Counted from the stretch's first letter, positions 1 to 8,376 are shown. The stretch: 44,028 nucleotides of DNA from Bacteroidaceae bacterium (GCA_017938245.1 JAGBBX010000019.1:1-44028); one strand, 5' to 3'. Made by a program: numbers and translations. Notes: generated by a model not told the origin, from the sequence alone.

Positions 1-108
1 AGAGTTATCACATTGAAGCATAACAATGAAGAACTCAGAAATACGAACGGTTGCTATCTCGTTACCCAATTTTCAAGCAATCCGAATAACCGTTTAATTC
101 TAAGATAA
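1..108 (+). CDS. 3' end of a gene truncated by the window edge
   Basis: Frame 1 is open from the first base to a TAA at 106-108 and gives 35 residues ending ...NPNNRLILR. The rest of the gene lies outside the window. The tail has the feel of a polar C-terminus of a secreted or repeat protein, but it is too short to assign. It could also be a chance open frame, because stop codons are only moderately dense here. No terminator hairpin was found directly after it. Confidence 0.35.
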   Translation, partial: RVITLKHNNEELRNTNGCYLVTQFSSNPNNRLILR

Positions 109-233
109 TTGCAAATTCTGCGATTTTTTCACTTAAAAACAGTAAGGGACGAATATAAAGTAATGAAAGTACAACTACCTCTCATTAGGTAGCTTGCAAC
201 CGCAAAACCAATAGTTCTTATTATCTACCAATA

Positions 234-424
234 AGAAACTGTTTAAATTTCTTTCGAAAAAAATGATTACATTGACCGCGAGTTGTGCTTGCCTTTTTAT
301 GCTCTTTTTTGTCTGTTTTCTCCTTTTTCGCAGTTACATAGCCCGCTATGCGCCTTTGAAAAATGAAAAAACATCCTAAAAAAGACCTATAAAAATTTCA
401 AGGACATAAATTTAAACAGCTTCT
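234..424. mobile_element. MITE-like non-coding element with 17-bp inverted ends
   Basis: The left end AGAAACTGTTTAAATTT (234-250) and right end AAATTTAAACAGCTTCT (408-424) are inverted repeats with a single mismatch, enclosing about 157 bp with no credible ORF. The inside has T-rich tracts and a short imperfect palindrome around ATAGCCCGCTAT (338-349). Size, terminal repeats and lack of coding capacity fit a miniature inverted-repeat element. No clear target-site duplication was seen, so mobility is inferred, not shown. Confidence 0.45.
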
Positions 425-458
425 AAAAAAGGCAGTGTGCTAAAAATTGCACACTGCC
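425..458 (-). terminator. Intrinsic terminator of the 481-2646 gene
   Basis: A perfect 10-bp inverted repeat, GGCAGTGTGC (431-440) and GCACACTGCC (449-458), with an 8-nt loop. It is preceded on the plus strand by six A residues, so the minus-strand transcript ends in a U tract. It lies just downstream of the stop of the secreted repeat protein. Confidence 0.85.
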
Positions 459-480
459 TGAAATATCGTAAATGATTTTA

Positions 481-2646
481 TTACTTGACTAAAGTCTTTT
501 TGCCATTGACGATGTAGATTCCTGCCTTTGTAATGGTATCTACTCGGAGTCCGGTTAGGTCGTAGATGACTTTCTCGCCCGATTCGTTTTCTAAACTTTC
601 GATACCTGTTACGCCGGTAAACTCATACTCGGTAATTGATTTAAGACCTGCTGTTTTGAAATAGGTCTCGAGGCTTCCCGATATTTTTATCTGTTTTTTA
701 TAGTTCTCGGCATTGTCGGCAAGGTTGAGGGCGCTGCGAATGTCGCCTTTGGGAAGCTGTATGATAAGGCACTTGGTGTAGTCGCTCTCATCGGCATTGT
801 CGGCGATGAGGATGTTTGTCGCTACCTCGGTGCTGCCGAACTCACAACCTGTCTCTACTGCGCCGTTGACTGCTCCTACAATGTAACCTGTTACGGTTGC
901 CTGAATCTGCTTGCCGTCAACGTATGCTGCGAGGGCATCGCTAACACTGCCAACAAGGGGCTCGTCGGGCTGAGTGTCACCTTCTTCGGCCTCAACCTTA
1001 ATTGCCATTGTATTGACATATTTGCCGCTGCTTGCGCCAATGGTGTAGCCTGTTACCTTTACTACTGTGCCACTCTGTACTGTTACAACGCCCTCTTTAG
1101 GATATTGTATGCTGCCTATTGCGGTTGATGCACCCTCAACTGCTACGTTGTAGTAGTTACCGTTGATTGTGAGTGTTCCTGTGTACTCGACATATTTTAT
1201 TACGGGGCTATCGAGGTATTCGTCGAGTTGTGCGCCTGTCATTGTTGTCGGGGTAGGATGGCTAACCGATGTTGTACCGCTCTTCTCGACTGTGGGGTTG
1301 GTACCGAATTGCAATAGTCCACCGTAGATGTTTGTTGCGCCGCTTACTGTGACAATGTCGCCCTCGGCATAGCCCTTATCGCTGCCAAGATATACGAGGA
1401 TGGTGCCAGTGCCATCGTTTACAAGGAATCCGCGTGCGTATGTTGCTATGATGGTACCCTTGACGGCTGCATCGCCTGCTCCTGATGCAATAACATCGGC
1501 GATGGTGCTTACCTCGGTGGGTTGCTCGGGCTCGCCCTCCTCAATTACCTCTACCTTAACTGCCATTGTGTTGACATATTTTCCGCTGCTTGCTCCAATG
1601 GTGTAGCCTGTCACCTTTACTACTGCACCACTTGTTGCGTTTACAATGCCCTCTTTGGGATACTGTATGCTGGCGATGGCTGTTGCTGCACCTTCAACTG
1701 CTATGTTGTAGTAGTTACCGTTGATGTTTAGTGTTCCTGTGTACTCGACATATTTTATTACGGGGCTCTCGAGGTATTCGTCGAGCTGTGCGCCTGTCAT
1801 TGTAGCGGGGGTGGGGTGGCTTACTGATGCTGTGCCGCTCTTCTCGACTGTGGAACCTGCTGCAAACTGCAATAGTCCGCCGTAGAGGCTTGTTTCACCG
1901 CTTACTGTGACAACATCACCCTCGGCGTGGCCTTTGTCGCTACCAAGGTATACGAGGATGGTGCCTGTGCCGTCGTTTACAAGGAATCCGCGTGCGTAGG
2001 TCGCAATAACTGTACCTTTAACGGCTGCATCACCTGCGCCTGCTGCAAGAACTTCGGCAATAGTGCTTACCTCGGTGGGTTGCTCGGGCTCTTCGCCTCC
2101 GTCTTCGCCGCCCTCGCTCTCGCCGGCTACCAGTGTAACATCATCGACAAGGAATGATGCTCCTTTGCCGTTTTTGTTATTCATAATGTTTACGGCAATC
2201 TCGGTTATTGTATCCAATGTGAAGGTGAAGGTCTCCTCTTTCCATTCGCTTGTTGCTGCTTGTGCAGGGGTGTCATCGTAGATGTAGTCTTTTTGTGAAT
2301 CTACTACAACGCTGTCCTTTAGTTTGATGTAGCCTAAGCGGTAGTGACCGGCTTCCTCGCCATTTGCTTTGAAGTAACCGCTGATAGTGTAGGTACCTGC
2401 CTCGAGGGTGTAGCTGCCTGAGGTGAAACGCCTGTTATTTGAGGCGCCTTTTACTACTACTGAGCTACTGCCGCTGTGTGCATCGCTCGATTGTTCTACT
2501 GTGGCATTGGTTGCTTTTAATGTTGCCCAACCGTTGGGGAGGTTCTCGCTCCACTCCTCAAAACTAGAGTTCTGGAGCAGATTCCCTGTCTGCGCATTTG
2601 CTGCAATAGCAATAAGGCAGAATAGTGAAAGTAAAATTTTCTTCAT
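481..2646 (-). CDS. Secreted multidomain protein with duplicated OB-like repeats and T9SS-like tail
   Basis: 721 aa. Residues 1-18 are a signal peptide (cleavage after ANA). Residues about 20-175 look like a carbohydrate-binding-module type beta-sandwich (NLLQNSSFEEW..., then VDDVTL). An acidic Gly/Glu/Pro linker follows. Two nearly identical modules of about 186 aa come next, each running from TEVSTIA to a YVNTMA strand and containing VKGT, GFLVNDGTG and VTVSG motifs typical of OB-fold domains of secreted Bacteroidetes proteins. Residues about 575-690 resemble DUF6359-type domains (YIVGAVNG, then LPKGDIR). The last residues (GLRVDTITKAGIYIVNGKK) match the Por/T9SS-like sorting tail. It is probably exported and surface-attached. 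No catalytic motif was seen, so a binding role is the best guess. ATG at 2644-2646; monocistronic with its own terminator. Confidence 0.8.
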   Translation of the reverse strand: MKKILLSLFCLIAIAANAQTGNLLQNSSFEEWSENLPNGWATLKATNATVEQSSDAHSGSSSVVVKGASNNRRFTSGSYTLEAGTYTISGYFKANGEEAGHYRLGYIKLKDSVVVDSQKDYIYDDTPAQAATSEWKEETFTFTLDTITEIAVNIMNNKNGKGASFLVDDVTLVAGESEGGEDGGEEPEQPTEVSTIAEVLAAGAGDAAVKGTVIATYARGFLVNDGTGTILVYLGSDKGHAEGDVVTVSGETSLYGGLLQFAAGSTVEKSGTASVSHPTPATMTGAQLDEYLESPVIKYVEYTGTLNINGNYYNIAVEGAATAIASIQYPKEGIVNATSGAVVKVTGYTIGASSGKYVNTMAVKVEVIEEGEPEQPTEVSTIADVIASGAGDAAVKGTIIATYARGFLVNDGTGTILVYLGSDKGYAEGDIVTVSGATNIYGGLLQFGTNPTVEKSGTTSVSHPTPTTMTGAQLDEYLDSPVIKYVEYTGTLTINGNYYNVAVEGASTAIGSIQYPKEGVVTVQSGTVVKVTGYTIGASSGKYVNTMAIKVEAEEGDTQPDEPLVGSVSDALAAYVDGKQIQATVTGYIVGAVNGAVETGCEFGSTEVATNILIADNADESDYTKCLIIQLPKGDIRSALNLADNAENYKKQIKISGSLETYFKTAGLKSITEYEFTGVTGIESLENESGEKVIYDLTGLRVDTITKAGIYIVNGKKTLVK
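970..2085 (-). repeat. Tandem intragenic duplication, period 558 bp
   Basis: Two adjacent copies of about 558 bp (186 codons) encode the OB-like modules. As one marker, the same AAGGAATCCGCGTGCGTA string occurs at 1423 and again at 1981. The copies differ mainly by scattered synonymous and conservative changes, so the duplication is recent or kept similar by recombination. It stays in frame. Confidence 0.85.
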
Positions 2647-2774
2647 TTGATAATGTTTTGTGTTAATGTTATAATTTTGCTGTAAAGATACTGTTTTTTG
2701 TTTTCTTAATTATTATAGAGAGTGTGATTTTTGATTAAATGATATTGTGTGTGTAAAATATTTGCAGTTGTATG

Positions 2775-2805
2775 TTTGTGGAATAAGAAATAATTGCTAT
2801 CTTTG
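2775..2805 (+). promoter_or_regulatory. Promoter for the SRP RNA transcript
   Basis: TTTG at 2775-2778, a 19-nt spacer, then TATCTTTG at 2798-2805. This is a full match to the Bacteroidetes -33/-7 promoter pattern. Transcription would start near 2812, about 115 nt before the recognisable SRP RNA. Confidence 0.75.
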
Positions 2806-2811
2806 CACCGC

Positions 2812-2928
2812 AAAACATTGGTAGCGACCTTTATTTAAATGAAAGATGGTCTTGTTTGAGATGCAGCATCAATGTCCTATTGCAGATAAGACTTTCTTTT
2901 AAATTTGATGATATATACACAGAAATAT
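2812..2928 (+). ncRNA. Structured leader ahead of the SRP RNA, or a separate small RNA
   Basis: The stretch between the promoter and the SRP RNA has no useful ORF but can fold. GAAAG and TCTT (2841-2853) can pair with AAGACTTTC (2888-2896), enclosing a smaller hairpin built on GATG-CAG-CATC (about 2860-2870). It may be a 5' extension removed by processing, or an independent transcript. The family is not recognised. Confidence 0.4.
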
Positions 2929-3024
2929 GGGTAAGTCCTATACGGCCAGCTCCTAGCGAATCCTCCAGGGCTTGACCGCAGCAAAGGTAGTTGGTTGTAG
3001 CGGCGCGATGTAGGTAGCTTACCC
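2929..3024 (+). ncRNA. ffs: Bacterial small SRP RNA (4.5S RNA)
   Basis: Terminal complementarity GGGTAAG (2929-2935) with CTTACCC (3018-3024) closes a rod of about 96 nt. The apical part has CAGG and AGCA strands (about 2966-2983) separated by 10 nt, the layout of the SRP helix 8 symmetric loop that binds the Ffh M domain. The 3' GCGATGTAGGTAGCTTACCC resembles the GGGATGTAGCTGGCAGGG end of the E. coli RNA. It acts with Ffh in targeting membrane and exported proteins. A strong terminator follows directly. Confidence 0.82.
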
Positions 3025-3031
3025 ACCCAAA

Positions 3032-3068
3032 ACTCCTCCACCGAGATTCTCGGTGGAGGAGTTTTTTT
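3032..3068 (+). terminator. Strong intrinsic terminator of the SRP RNA
   Basis: Perfect 14-bp stem (3032-3045 with 3049-3062) around a 3-nt loop, followed by seven T residues (3062-3068). Confidence 0.95.
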
Positions 3069-3387
3069 GTATTTTGTTTGTCGGGATTTGTCTCTTTATA
3101 AGAGAGCTTAGAAGAGTATACACTAAAATAATCGCAGGTATAGTTGATATTGACTTTGTAACAATTACACTTAAATTGAAGATGCTACAAAATAGTCCTA
3201 TGAGAGTATGATGTTAGGGTATAAAAGTATAAAAAGATAGAATTTACACACCAAATTTCGCCCCTAATTGCAGAATTTGACCCCTAATTCGTTATTTTGT
3301 CCACTATATAGGGCTGTAGTCCCTAAAATTTCAGCTCGTTGTATGAGAACCCTACCTTTGCGTCAAAATAACTAAAAACAGGAAAAA
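3069..3387. other. Intergenic region, SRP RNA to SGNH hydrolase
   Basis: No credible gene was seen. AT-rich, with a near-direct repeat of about 11 nt (CCCCTAATTG near 3261 and CCCCTAATTC near 3281) in front of the hydrolase promoter. That spacing of two helical turns could suit a DNA-binding protein. Confidence 0.5.
3329..3360 (+). promoter_or_regulatory. Promoter of the SGNH hydrolase gene
   Basis: TTTC at 3329-3332, a 20-nt spacer, then TACCTTTG at 3353-3360, matching the Bacteroidetes TAnnTTTG -7 box. The start codon is 27 nt downstream. Confidence 0.7.
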
Positions 3388-4101
3388 ATGAGATTAAAAA
3401 CGGTATGTGGTTTTGGTGATTCGGTGATGAAAGGTATCGTTATCGACAAAAAGAATTCTTTGGAAGGAGCAGTAAAGTATAAAATAAGTGATATGGGATT
3501 TGCTGCACGTTGCCGCAGAAATTTAGGCATCGAGGTCGAAAATTTCGCTCGCTTCGGTAGTACTGTCGAACAAGCTATGAAATTTATTGATAGGTATACC
3601 GATAGAATTATGAAGTCGGATTATGTACTTTTTGAGTATGGCGGCAATGATTGTAACTATAATTGGGAGGCTATTTCTAATGCTCCCGATGCAATACATT
3701 ATCCGGCTGTGACACTTGATAATTTTGTAAGGTTGTATAGCGAAGCTATTGATAAGGTAAGAGGACTTGGGGCGCGTCCGGTGCTCTTGTCACTCCCTAT
3801 TCTCGACCCCGAGAAATTCTTCCGTCATTTATCTAAAGGACTTAATGCCGATAATATCCTGCGATGGCTGAATGGTTCTATTATGAATCTCGACCGTTGG
3901 CACGAAAGATATAATATGGAGATTTTTCGTTTGGGTGTGCAGAAGCAGGTTCCTGTAATTGATATAACATCGGTTTTCCTTGAGAAAAGGAACCATTTCG
4001 AGTATTTGTGTGACGATGGAATACATCCCAATGACGAGGGACACGCCCTTATAGAGAATGCTATTATGGAATATCTGCGCAGGCTTAAGATTGTCGCTTG
4101 A
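3388..4101 (+). CDS. SGNH/GDSL-family hydrolase
   Basis: 237 aa, no signal peptide, so probably cytoplasmic. Block I is GFGDSV with the nucleophile Ser12. Block III is GGND at residues 85-88, whose Asn helps form the oxyanion hole. Block V is DGIHPNDEGH with Asp210 and His213 completing the triad. These residues place it among SGNH esterases/lipases, which cleave acyl or acetyl esters of lipids, sugars or peptidoglycan. The exact substrate cannot be read from sequence. It is monocistronic, with its own promoter upstream and a strong terminator downstream. The ATG at 3388 is preceded by an A-rich leader (AGGAAAAA). Confidence 0.88.
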   Translation: MRLKTVCGFGDSVMKGIVIDKKNSLEGAVKYKISDMGFAARCRRNLGIEVENFARFGSTVEQAMKFIDRYTDRIMKSDYVLFEYGGNDCNYNWEAISNAPDAIHYPAVTLDNFVRLYSEAIDKVRGLGARPVLLSLPILDPEKFFRHLSKGLNADNILRWLNGSIMNLDRWHERYNMEIFRLGVQKQVPVIDITSVFLEKRNHFEYLCDDGIHPNDEGHALIENAIMEYLRRLKIVA

Positions 4102-4125
4102 TGTGGATTGTTTGTTTTTGACCAC

Positions 4126-4162
4126 CGCAGCCCGGCAAAAAATTTGCCGGGCTGCGTTTTTT
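4126..4162 (+). terminator. Intrinsic terminator of the SGNH hydrolase
   Basis: 14-bp perfect stem (4126-4139 with 4143-4156), 3-nt loop, then six T residues (4157-4162). The convergent enolase gene ends 28 bp further on. Confidence 0.93.
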
Positions 4163-4189
4163 ACAGGTCTTAGATGCTTTAATAATCTT

Positions 4190-5494
4190 TTAATCAGTCT
4201 CAAATTCCAATAAGGCGCTTATCTGTCGGTCGAAAGGGTAGTGGCTTACCTCTTGCAGCTCCTCTTCGATGCGTATAAGGCGGTTGTACTTTGCAGTGCG
4301 TTCACCACGACTCATTGAACCTGTTTTTATCTGTCCTGCGTTGGTCGCTACGGCAATATCGGCTATTGTGCAATCTTCGGTCTCGCCCGAACGGTGACTG
4401 ATGATGGTTGCGTAGCCGTTGCGCTTGGCATATTCTATTGCGTCGAGTGTCTCGCTAAGAGTGCCTATTTGATTGGGTTTTATGAGTATGGCATTGCCGC
4501 ATTGCTGCTCTATGCCTCGGCGCAGATAGCGGATATTGGTTACAAATAGGTCATCACCAACAAGTTGGCAGCGATTGCCGAGAGAAGAGGTGAGTTCGCC
4601 CCATCCTTCCCAATCGTTCTGCGACATTCCATCTTCGATGCTGTCGATGGGGTAGGCACCGACAAGTCTGGAAAGGTAGTCGACCTGCTGCGACGAGGTT
4701 CGACTTTTGACTTCCGGTTGGAAAAGGGTGTAATTGTATCGGTCGTCGCTGTAGAACTCCGAGGCGGCACAGTCGAGAGCAATGCTTATCTCTTTGCCGG
4801 GCTTGTATCCTGCCGACTCTATGGCGTAAGTGATGCTGTCGAGCGCATCTTCGATACTTTTGAAATTAGGAGCAAAGCCGCCTTCGTCGCCTACTGCGGT
4901 GCTTAGTCCGCGATTGCGAATCACCTGTTTAAGACTATGGAATACCTCGGAACCCATTCTTATGGCTTCGTGAAGCGACTTTGCTCCGATGGGACGTATC
5001 ATAAATTCCTGAAAGGCTATAGGGGCGTCGGAGTGACGTCCGCCATTTATGATGTTTATCATTGGTACGGGGAGTATATGGGCGTTGGAACCGCCTATAT
5101 AACGATAGAGTGGCAGATGCGATGCTTTTGCTGCTGCGTGGGCCACAGCTAATGAGACTCCAAGAATAGCGTTGGCACCCAAACGATGTTTATTCTCAGA
5201 GCCGTCCAGTCTTATGAGGGTGGCATCGATACTGCGCTGCCGGAATGCGTCTCTGCCTATGAGAGCCGGGGCAATCCTGTGGTTGATGTGACTGATGGCA
5301 CAGCGTACTCCTTTGCCGTTGTAACGCGAGGATTCGTTGTCGCGAAGTTCTATAGCTTCGTTCTCACCGGTGGATGCTCCTGATGGTACCGAGGCACAGG
5401 CGCGTGTGCCGTCTTCCAGTGTTACTTCGGCTTCGATGGTGGGTGTGCCGCGTGAGTCGAGTATCTCACGTCCTTTGATTGATGCTATTTTCAT
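4190..5494 (-). CDS. eno: Enolase (phosphopyruvate hydratase)
   Basis: 434 aa, the normal length. It interconverts 2-phosphoglycerate and phosphoenolpyruvate in glycolysis in the cytoplasm. Visible family signatures are REILDSRG at 9-16, VPSGASTGE at 36-44, GDEGGFAPN at 202-210 with the catalytic Glu204, metal ligands Asp241, Glu287 and Asp314, the catalytic base Lys339 in LIKPNQIGT, and SHRSGETED at 366-374 followed by Lys390. All key residues are intact. It stands alone between the SGNH gene and pepT and is transcribed away from pepT. ATG at 5492-5494. Some spots are less conserved than in housekeeping enolases (for example [11 protein letters not shown]), so a second enolase elsewhere in the genome is possible. 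Confidence 0.96.
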   Translation of the reverse strand: MKIASIKGREILDSRGTPTIEAEVTLEDGTRACASVPSGASTGENEAIELRDNESSRYNGKGVRCAISHINHRIAPALIGRDAFRQRSIDATLIRLDGSENKHRLGANAILGVSLAVAHAAAKASHLPLYRYIGGSNAHILPVPMINIINGGRHSDAPIAFQEFMIRPIGAKSLHEAIRMGSEVFHSLKQVIRNRGLSTAVGDEGGFAPNFKSIEDALDSITYAIESAGYKPGKEISIALDCAASEFYSDDRYNYTLFQPEVKSRTSSQQVDYLSRLVGAYPIDSIEDGMSQNDWEGWGELTSSLGNRCQLVGDDLFVTNIRYLRRGIEQQCGNAILIKPNQIGTLSETLDAIEYAKRNGYATIISHRSGETEDCTIADIAVATNAGQIKTGSMSRGERTAKYNRLIRIEEELQEVSHYPFDRQISALLEFETD

Positions 5495-5708
5495 ATATGA
5501 TTAGTTATGGTTATTTGTTGTCTAAACAAGTTTCGTGCATAATGGTTTGTTGTAAATTCTTAAGAAACTGTATAAAAATCTCCCAATCGAGTTAAGATTA
5601 ACGTCTTGCTCATTATGAAAAATAAAAACCGACTATTTATGTTTTGCTTTTTAGTGAATAATCACTATTTTAGCAGAATATTTTGTGAAACCTAAATTTA
5701 TATATACT

Positions 5709-6950
5709 ATGAGTGAGATTAAGGATAAGATGCTCCAACGTTTTATGGAGTATGTGAAATTTGATACACAGTCGGACGATGAGGCGGTTTCTGTTCCTAC
5801 TACCGAAGGCCAGTTTGTCTTTGCGCGTTATCTTGAGCAGAAACTTCGGGAGATGGGGCTTACCGAGATTGTCCTTGATGATAAGGGTTACCTTTATGCT
5901 ACTTTGCCTGCAAATTGCAGCCGAGAACTTCCTACTGTAGGCTTTATCGCGCATTTGGATACAAGTCCCGATATGAGCGGAAAAGATGTGAAACCTCGTG
6001 TTGTTGAGGCATACGATGGCGGTGATATTGTTCTCGACGGCGATGCCGGTATTGTGCTCTCGACTGCCGATTTTCCCGAGGTAAAGGATTATGTTGGGCA
6101 CGACCTTGTTGTTACCGATGGACACACTCTGTTAGGTGCCGATGATAAAGCCGGAATTGCCGAGATTGTATCGGCTATTGCTTATCTGCAACAGCACCCC
6201 GAGATTGAGCACGGTAAGGTACGCATTGCTTTTAATCCCGACGAGGAGGTAGGTCGCGGTGCACATAAATTCGACGTACCTCTGTTTGGATGCGATTGGG
6301 CATATACGGTTGATGGAAGCTGCGAGGGCGAAATTGAGTTCGAGAATTTTAATGCGGGTAGTGCGACATTCAATATTCAGGGACGCAATGTGCATCCCGG
6401 ATATGCAAAGGGCAAGATGCTGAATGCACTGCGTGTGGCAAATGCTATCGTTGAGGCTGTTCCTGCCGAGGAGTCGCCCGAGTGTACCGAGGGGTACGAG
6501 GGATTCTATCATCTTATGGGTATAAACGGTGGTGTGGACTCGGCGTCGGTGTCGTATATTATACGCGACCATAGCAAGGATATTTTTGAGCGTAGAATGA
6601 AATTTATGGGCGAAGTGGCTCAACAAATTAACAACCGCTACGGTGATGGAACAGTAACACTTGACCTTAAGGTACAGTACAGAAATATGCGCGAAATGGT
6701 TGAACCAAAGATGTTTATCATAGAACTTGCCAAGAGCGCAATGCAGCAGGCAGGGGTACAGCCTCGTGTTAAGCCTATTCGTGGAGGTACCGACGGCGCA
6801 CAGCTTTCGTTTATGGGATTGCCTTGTCCCAATCTCTTTGCAGGTGGAATTAATTTCCATAGCCGTTATGAGTTTGTTTCGGTACAGGTGATGGAGAAGG
6901 CAGTTATGACTATAGTCAAGATTATCGAGGGTGTAGCAAAGGGGTGTTAA
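5709..6950 (+). CDS. pepT: Peptidase T (tripeptide aminopeptidase)
   Basis: 413 aa from the ATG at 5709. The frame is open upstream to 5685, but the family begins at about [12 protein letters not shown], so the internal start is preferred. It is a cytoplasmic M20 zinc peptidase that releases the N-terminal residue of tripeptides. Motifs are AHLDTSPD with His82 and Asp84, GADDKAG at 143-149 (bridging Asp), and NPDEEVGRG with the catalytic Glu179 and metal-binding Glu180. A dimerisation lid domain follows, and [17 protein letters not shown] plus NFHSRYEF near the C-terminus complete the site. It is the first gene of a tight plus-strand run (the next start is 16 nt away), probably an operon. Confidence 0.95.
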   Translation: MSEIKDKMLQRFMEYVKFDTQSDDEAVSVPTTEGQFVFARYLEQKLREMGLTEIVLDDKGYLYATLPANCSRELPTVGFIAHLDTSPDMSGKDVKPRVVEAYDGGDIVLDGDAGIVLSTADFPEVKDYVGHDLVVTDGHTLLGADDKAGIAEIVSAIAYLQQHPEIEHGKVRIAFNPDEEVGRGAHKFDVPLFGCDWAYTVDGSCEGEIEFENFNAGSATFNIQGRNVHPGYAKGKMLNALRVANAIVEAVPAEESPECTEGYEGFYHLMGINGGVDSASVSYIIRDHSKDIFERRMKFMGEVAQQINNRYGDGTVTLDLKVQYRNMREMVEPKMFIIELAKSAMQQAGVQPRVKPIRGGTDGAQLSFMGLPCPNLFAGGINFHSRYEFVSVQVMEKAVMTIVKIIEGVAKGC

Positions 6951-6966
6951 CGTAATATTTCTGAAA

Positions 6967-7122
6967 ATGTCTTTAATAAGAGTTATTCTGTCTATATTTT
7001 TCCCACCGCTTGCAGTTCTTGATAAGGGGTGTGGTTCGATTCTGATTGTTGCTTTACTGACACTATGTGGGTGGGTACCCGGGGTGTTGGCGGCTTTAAT
7101 TATTTTGAATAAAAGTGAATAA
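6967..7122 (+). CDS. Pmp3/YqaE-family small membrane proteolipid
   Basis: 51 aa. It begins MSLIRVILSIFFPPLAVLDK and continues with a second hydrophobic segment containing LCGWVPGVLAALIIL, the signature of the UPF0057/Pmp3 family: two membrane helices joined by a short turn, with the family's FFPPLAV and G-W-x-PG landmarks. In yeast, plants and bacteria such proteins are linked to membrane potential and to salt or cold stress, but their biochemical action is unknown. It starts 16 nt after pepT and its stop overlaps the start of the next gene (TAATG), so it is probably translationally coupled within the operon. Confidence 0.85.
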   Translation: MSLIRVILSIFFPPLAVLDKGCGSILIVALLTLCGWVPGVLAALIILNKSE

Positions 7123-7682
7123 TGGAACAGACCGAATATCTGCGCGATTATGAGAAGCGTCTGCAGGACGAACTTCTAAAATTATGTACAAACTATAAAT
7201 TGCTTGATGGGGTGCTTCTTTCGTCCGAAGATGTTGAGGGACGATGGGAGGCGCTTGCTCTCGACTATATGGCCGATGCAGTAACGCAGATGAACCAATA
7301 TCCTACAGTGGCTGTTGCTTGGGCGGGGTATGTTGGTATGGCAGTTGCCAATCTGTGGGACAAGGATTGGGAACTGCACTGCAATGATGGGTATACGTCT
7401 TTCTATGGTGTCGACGGGTTCGATGATATGGACGAACATATTATCCGTGATATTATAGGATTCTCTCTTGATTCGGCATATACTAAGGAGATTGAGGAGA
7501 TGATGCGCCGTTGTGCTTACTCGGCGTTGACACTTATCAGACGTGAAAATATCGAACCGCAGAGTCCTATGGCGTATTATACTTTTGCACGCACCGTAAA
7601 GGTTATGTATCGTATAGGTGCAGCAATTGAGCTTAAGAGACTTGGATATAAGTTAGAGAAGATTGATCTTCCCACCTGTTGA
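7122..7682 (+). CDS. Conserved alpha-helical protein of unknown function
   Basis: 186 aa. No signal peptide; predominantly helical, acidic N-terminal half. A central YGVDGFDDMDEHI stretch and several Trp residues (WEALALDYM, WAGYVGMAVANLWDKDW) look like a folded globular core. No catalytic motif was recognised. The ATG overlaps the stop of the Pmp3-like gene by one base, and the following start lies 2 nt past its stop, so it is firmly inside the pepT operon. It resembles small uncharacterised Bacteroidales proteins; no function is proposed. Confidence 0.8.
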   Translation: MEQTEYLRDYEKRLQDELLKLCTNYKLLDGVLLSSEDVEGRWEALALDYMADAVTQMNQYPTVAVAWAGYVGMAVANLWDKDWELHCNDGYTSFYGVDGFDDMDEHIIRDIIGFSLDSAYTKEIEEMMRRCAYSALTLIRRENIEPQSPMAYYTFARTVKVMYRIGAAIELKRLGYKLEKIDLPTC

Positions 7683-7684
7683 TT

Positions 7685-8311
7685 ATGGACGAACTCTTAC
7701 AGCGGGCATTGGAGATTGCTATCGAGGCACACGAGGGACAAACCGACAAAGCGGGCCGACCTTACATAGAACATCCTTTGCGTGTGATGGCAATGGGAGG
7801 GTGCGACGAAGAGCGTATTGTGGGCATATTGCACGATGTTGTCGAGGATAGCAGTTGGACGCTGTCGCAATTGAAGGCCGAGGGATTTCCCGATGGTATA
7901 ATTGATGCAGTAGATGCTGTAACAAGGAGGGGCGACGAAACGTACGATAGGTTCATTGGGCGTGTCTCACGAAACAAATTGGCTACAGCGGTGAAACTCT
8001 GTGACCTTACCGATAATATGGATATTCGGCGTTTGCCTTATCTCTCGGATAAGGATATAAAGAGGTTGAAACGCTATCTAAAGGCTTATAAGCGTTTAAA
8101 GGGTGAACCGCAGTACTCGGTAGAGGCTACCAGACGGGATTATCCTAATGCTTATACTCCGTGGAGTGTAAAGGATGACGAGGAACTCGAACGTATGTGG
8201 CACGATGGAATTACTCTCGAAGAGTTAGCGAAATATTTTGAAAGAAAAGTCGGTGGTATACGCGCAAGAATCGCAAAGCTTAAGTTAGAAGAAAAATATA
8301 ATGTAAATTAA
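7685..8311 (+). CDS. HD-domain (p)ppGpp-hydrolase-like protein with C-terminal HTH-like tail
   Basis: 208 aa from ATG 7685 (an in-frame TTG at 7679 overlaps the previous stop and is less likely). The N-terminal 150 residues match the HD hydrolase domain of RelA/SpoT and small alarmone hydrolases: His30 in YIEHP, His50-Asp51 in LLHD-like ILHDVVED, the Glu54-Asp55 pair typical of ppGpp hydrolases, and Asp107 in KLCDLTDN. No synthetase or regulatory domain is present. Residues about 163-205 (PWSVKDDEELERMWHDG, then LEELAKYF and GGIRARIAKL) look like a Myb/HTH-type module. The likely role is removal of the alarmone 3'-pyrophosphate or a related nucleotide; substrate is inferred. Last gene of the pepT operon. 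Confidence 0.75.
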   Translation: MDELLQRALEIAIEAHEGQTDKAGRPYIEHPLRVMAMGGCDEERIVGILHDVVEDSSWTLSQLKAEGFPDGIIDAVDAVTRRGDETYDRFIGRVSRNKLATAVKLCDLTDNMDIRRLPYLSDKDIKRLKRYLKAYKRLKGEPQYSVEATRRDYPNAYTPWSVKDDEELERMWHDGITLEELAKYFERKVGGIRARIAKLKLEEKYNVN

Positions 8312-8376
8312 TGAAAAAACAATCGTCTCCGCTAATGAAGAAAACAATCGTCTCCGCAGAGACGATTGTTTTTTAG
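8311..8376 (+). other. 21-codon ORF over a duplicated terminator arm
   Basis: An ATG overlapping the hydrolase stop (TAATG) opens a 21-aa frame (MKKQSSPLMKKTIVSAETIV plus F) that runs through the terminator. The first 24 bp are a near-duplicate of the next 24 bp. It may be only a by-product of duplication, since the product has no recognisable features. Confidence 0.25.
8341..8374. terminator. Bidirectional intrinsic terminator with duplicated 5' arm
   Basis: 14-bp perfect stem (8341-8354 with 8359-8372), CGCA loop, T run on the plus side and A run on the minus side. It serves the pepT operon and the convergent lipoprotein gene. A second copy of the left arm lies at about 8317-8330 and could pair with the same right arm. 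Confidence 0.9.

Noticed and set aside
5560-5600. Second copy of the MITE-like element
   Set aside because: Only a weak resemblance to the left end was found, and no right end; kept as a note rather than a feature.
6132-6860. Long minus-strand frame opposite pepT
   Set aside because: It lies wholly within pepT, has no family resemblance and follows from codon bias of the real gene.
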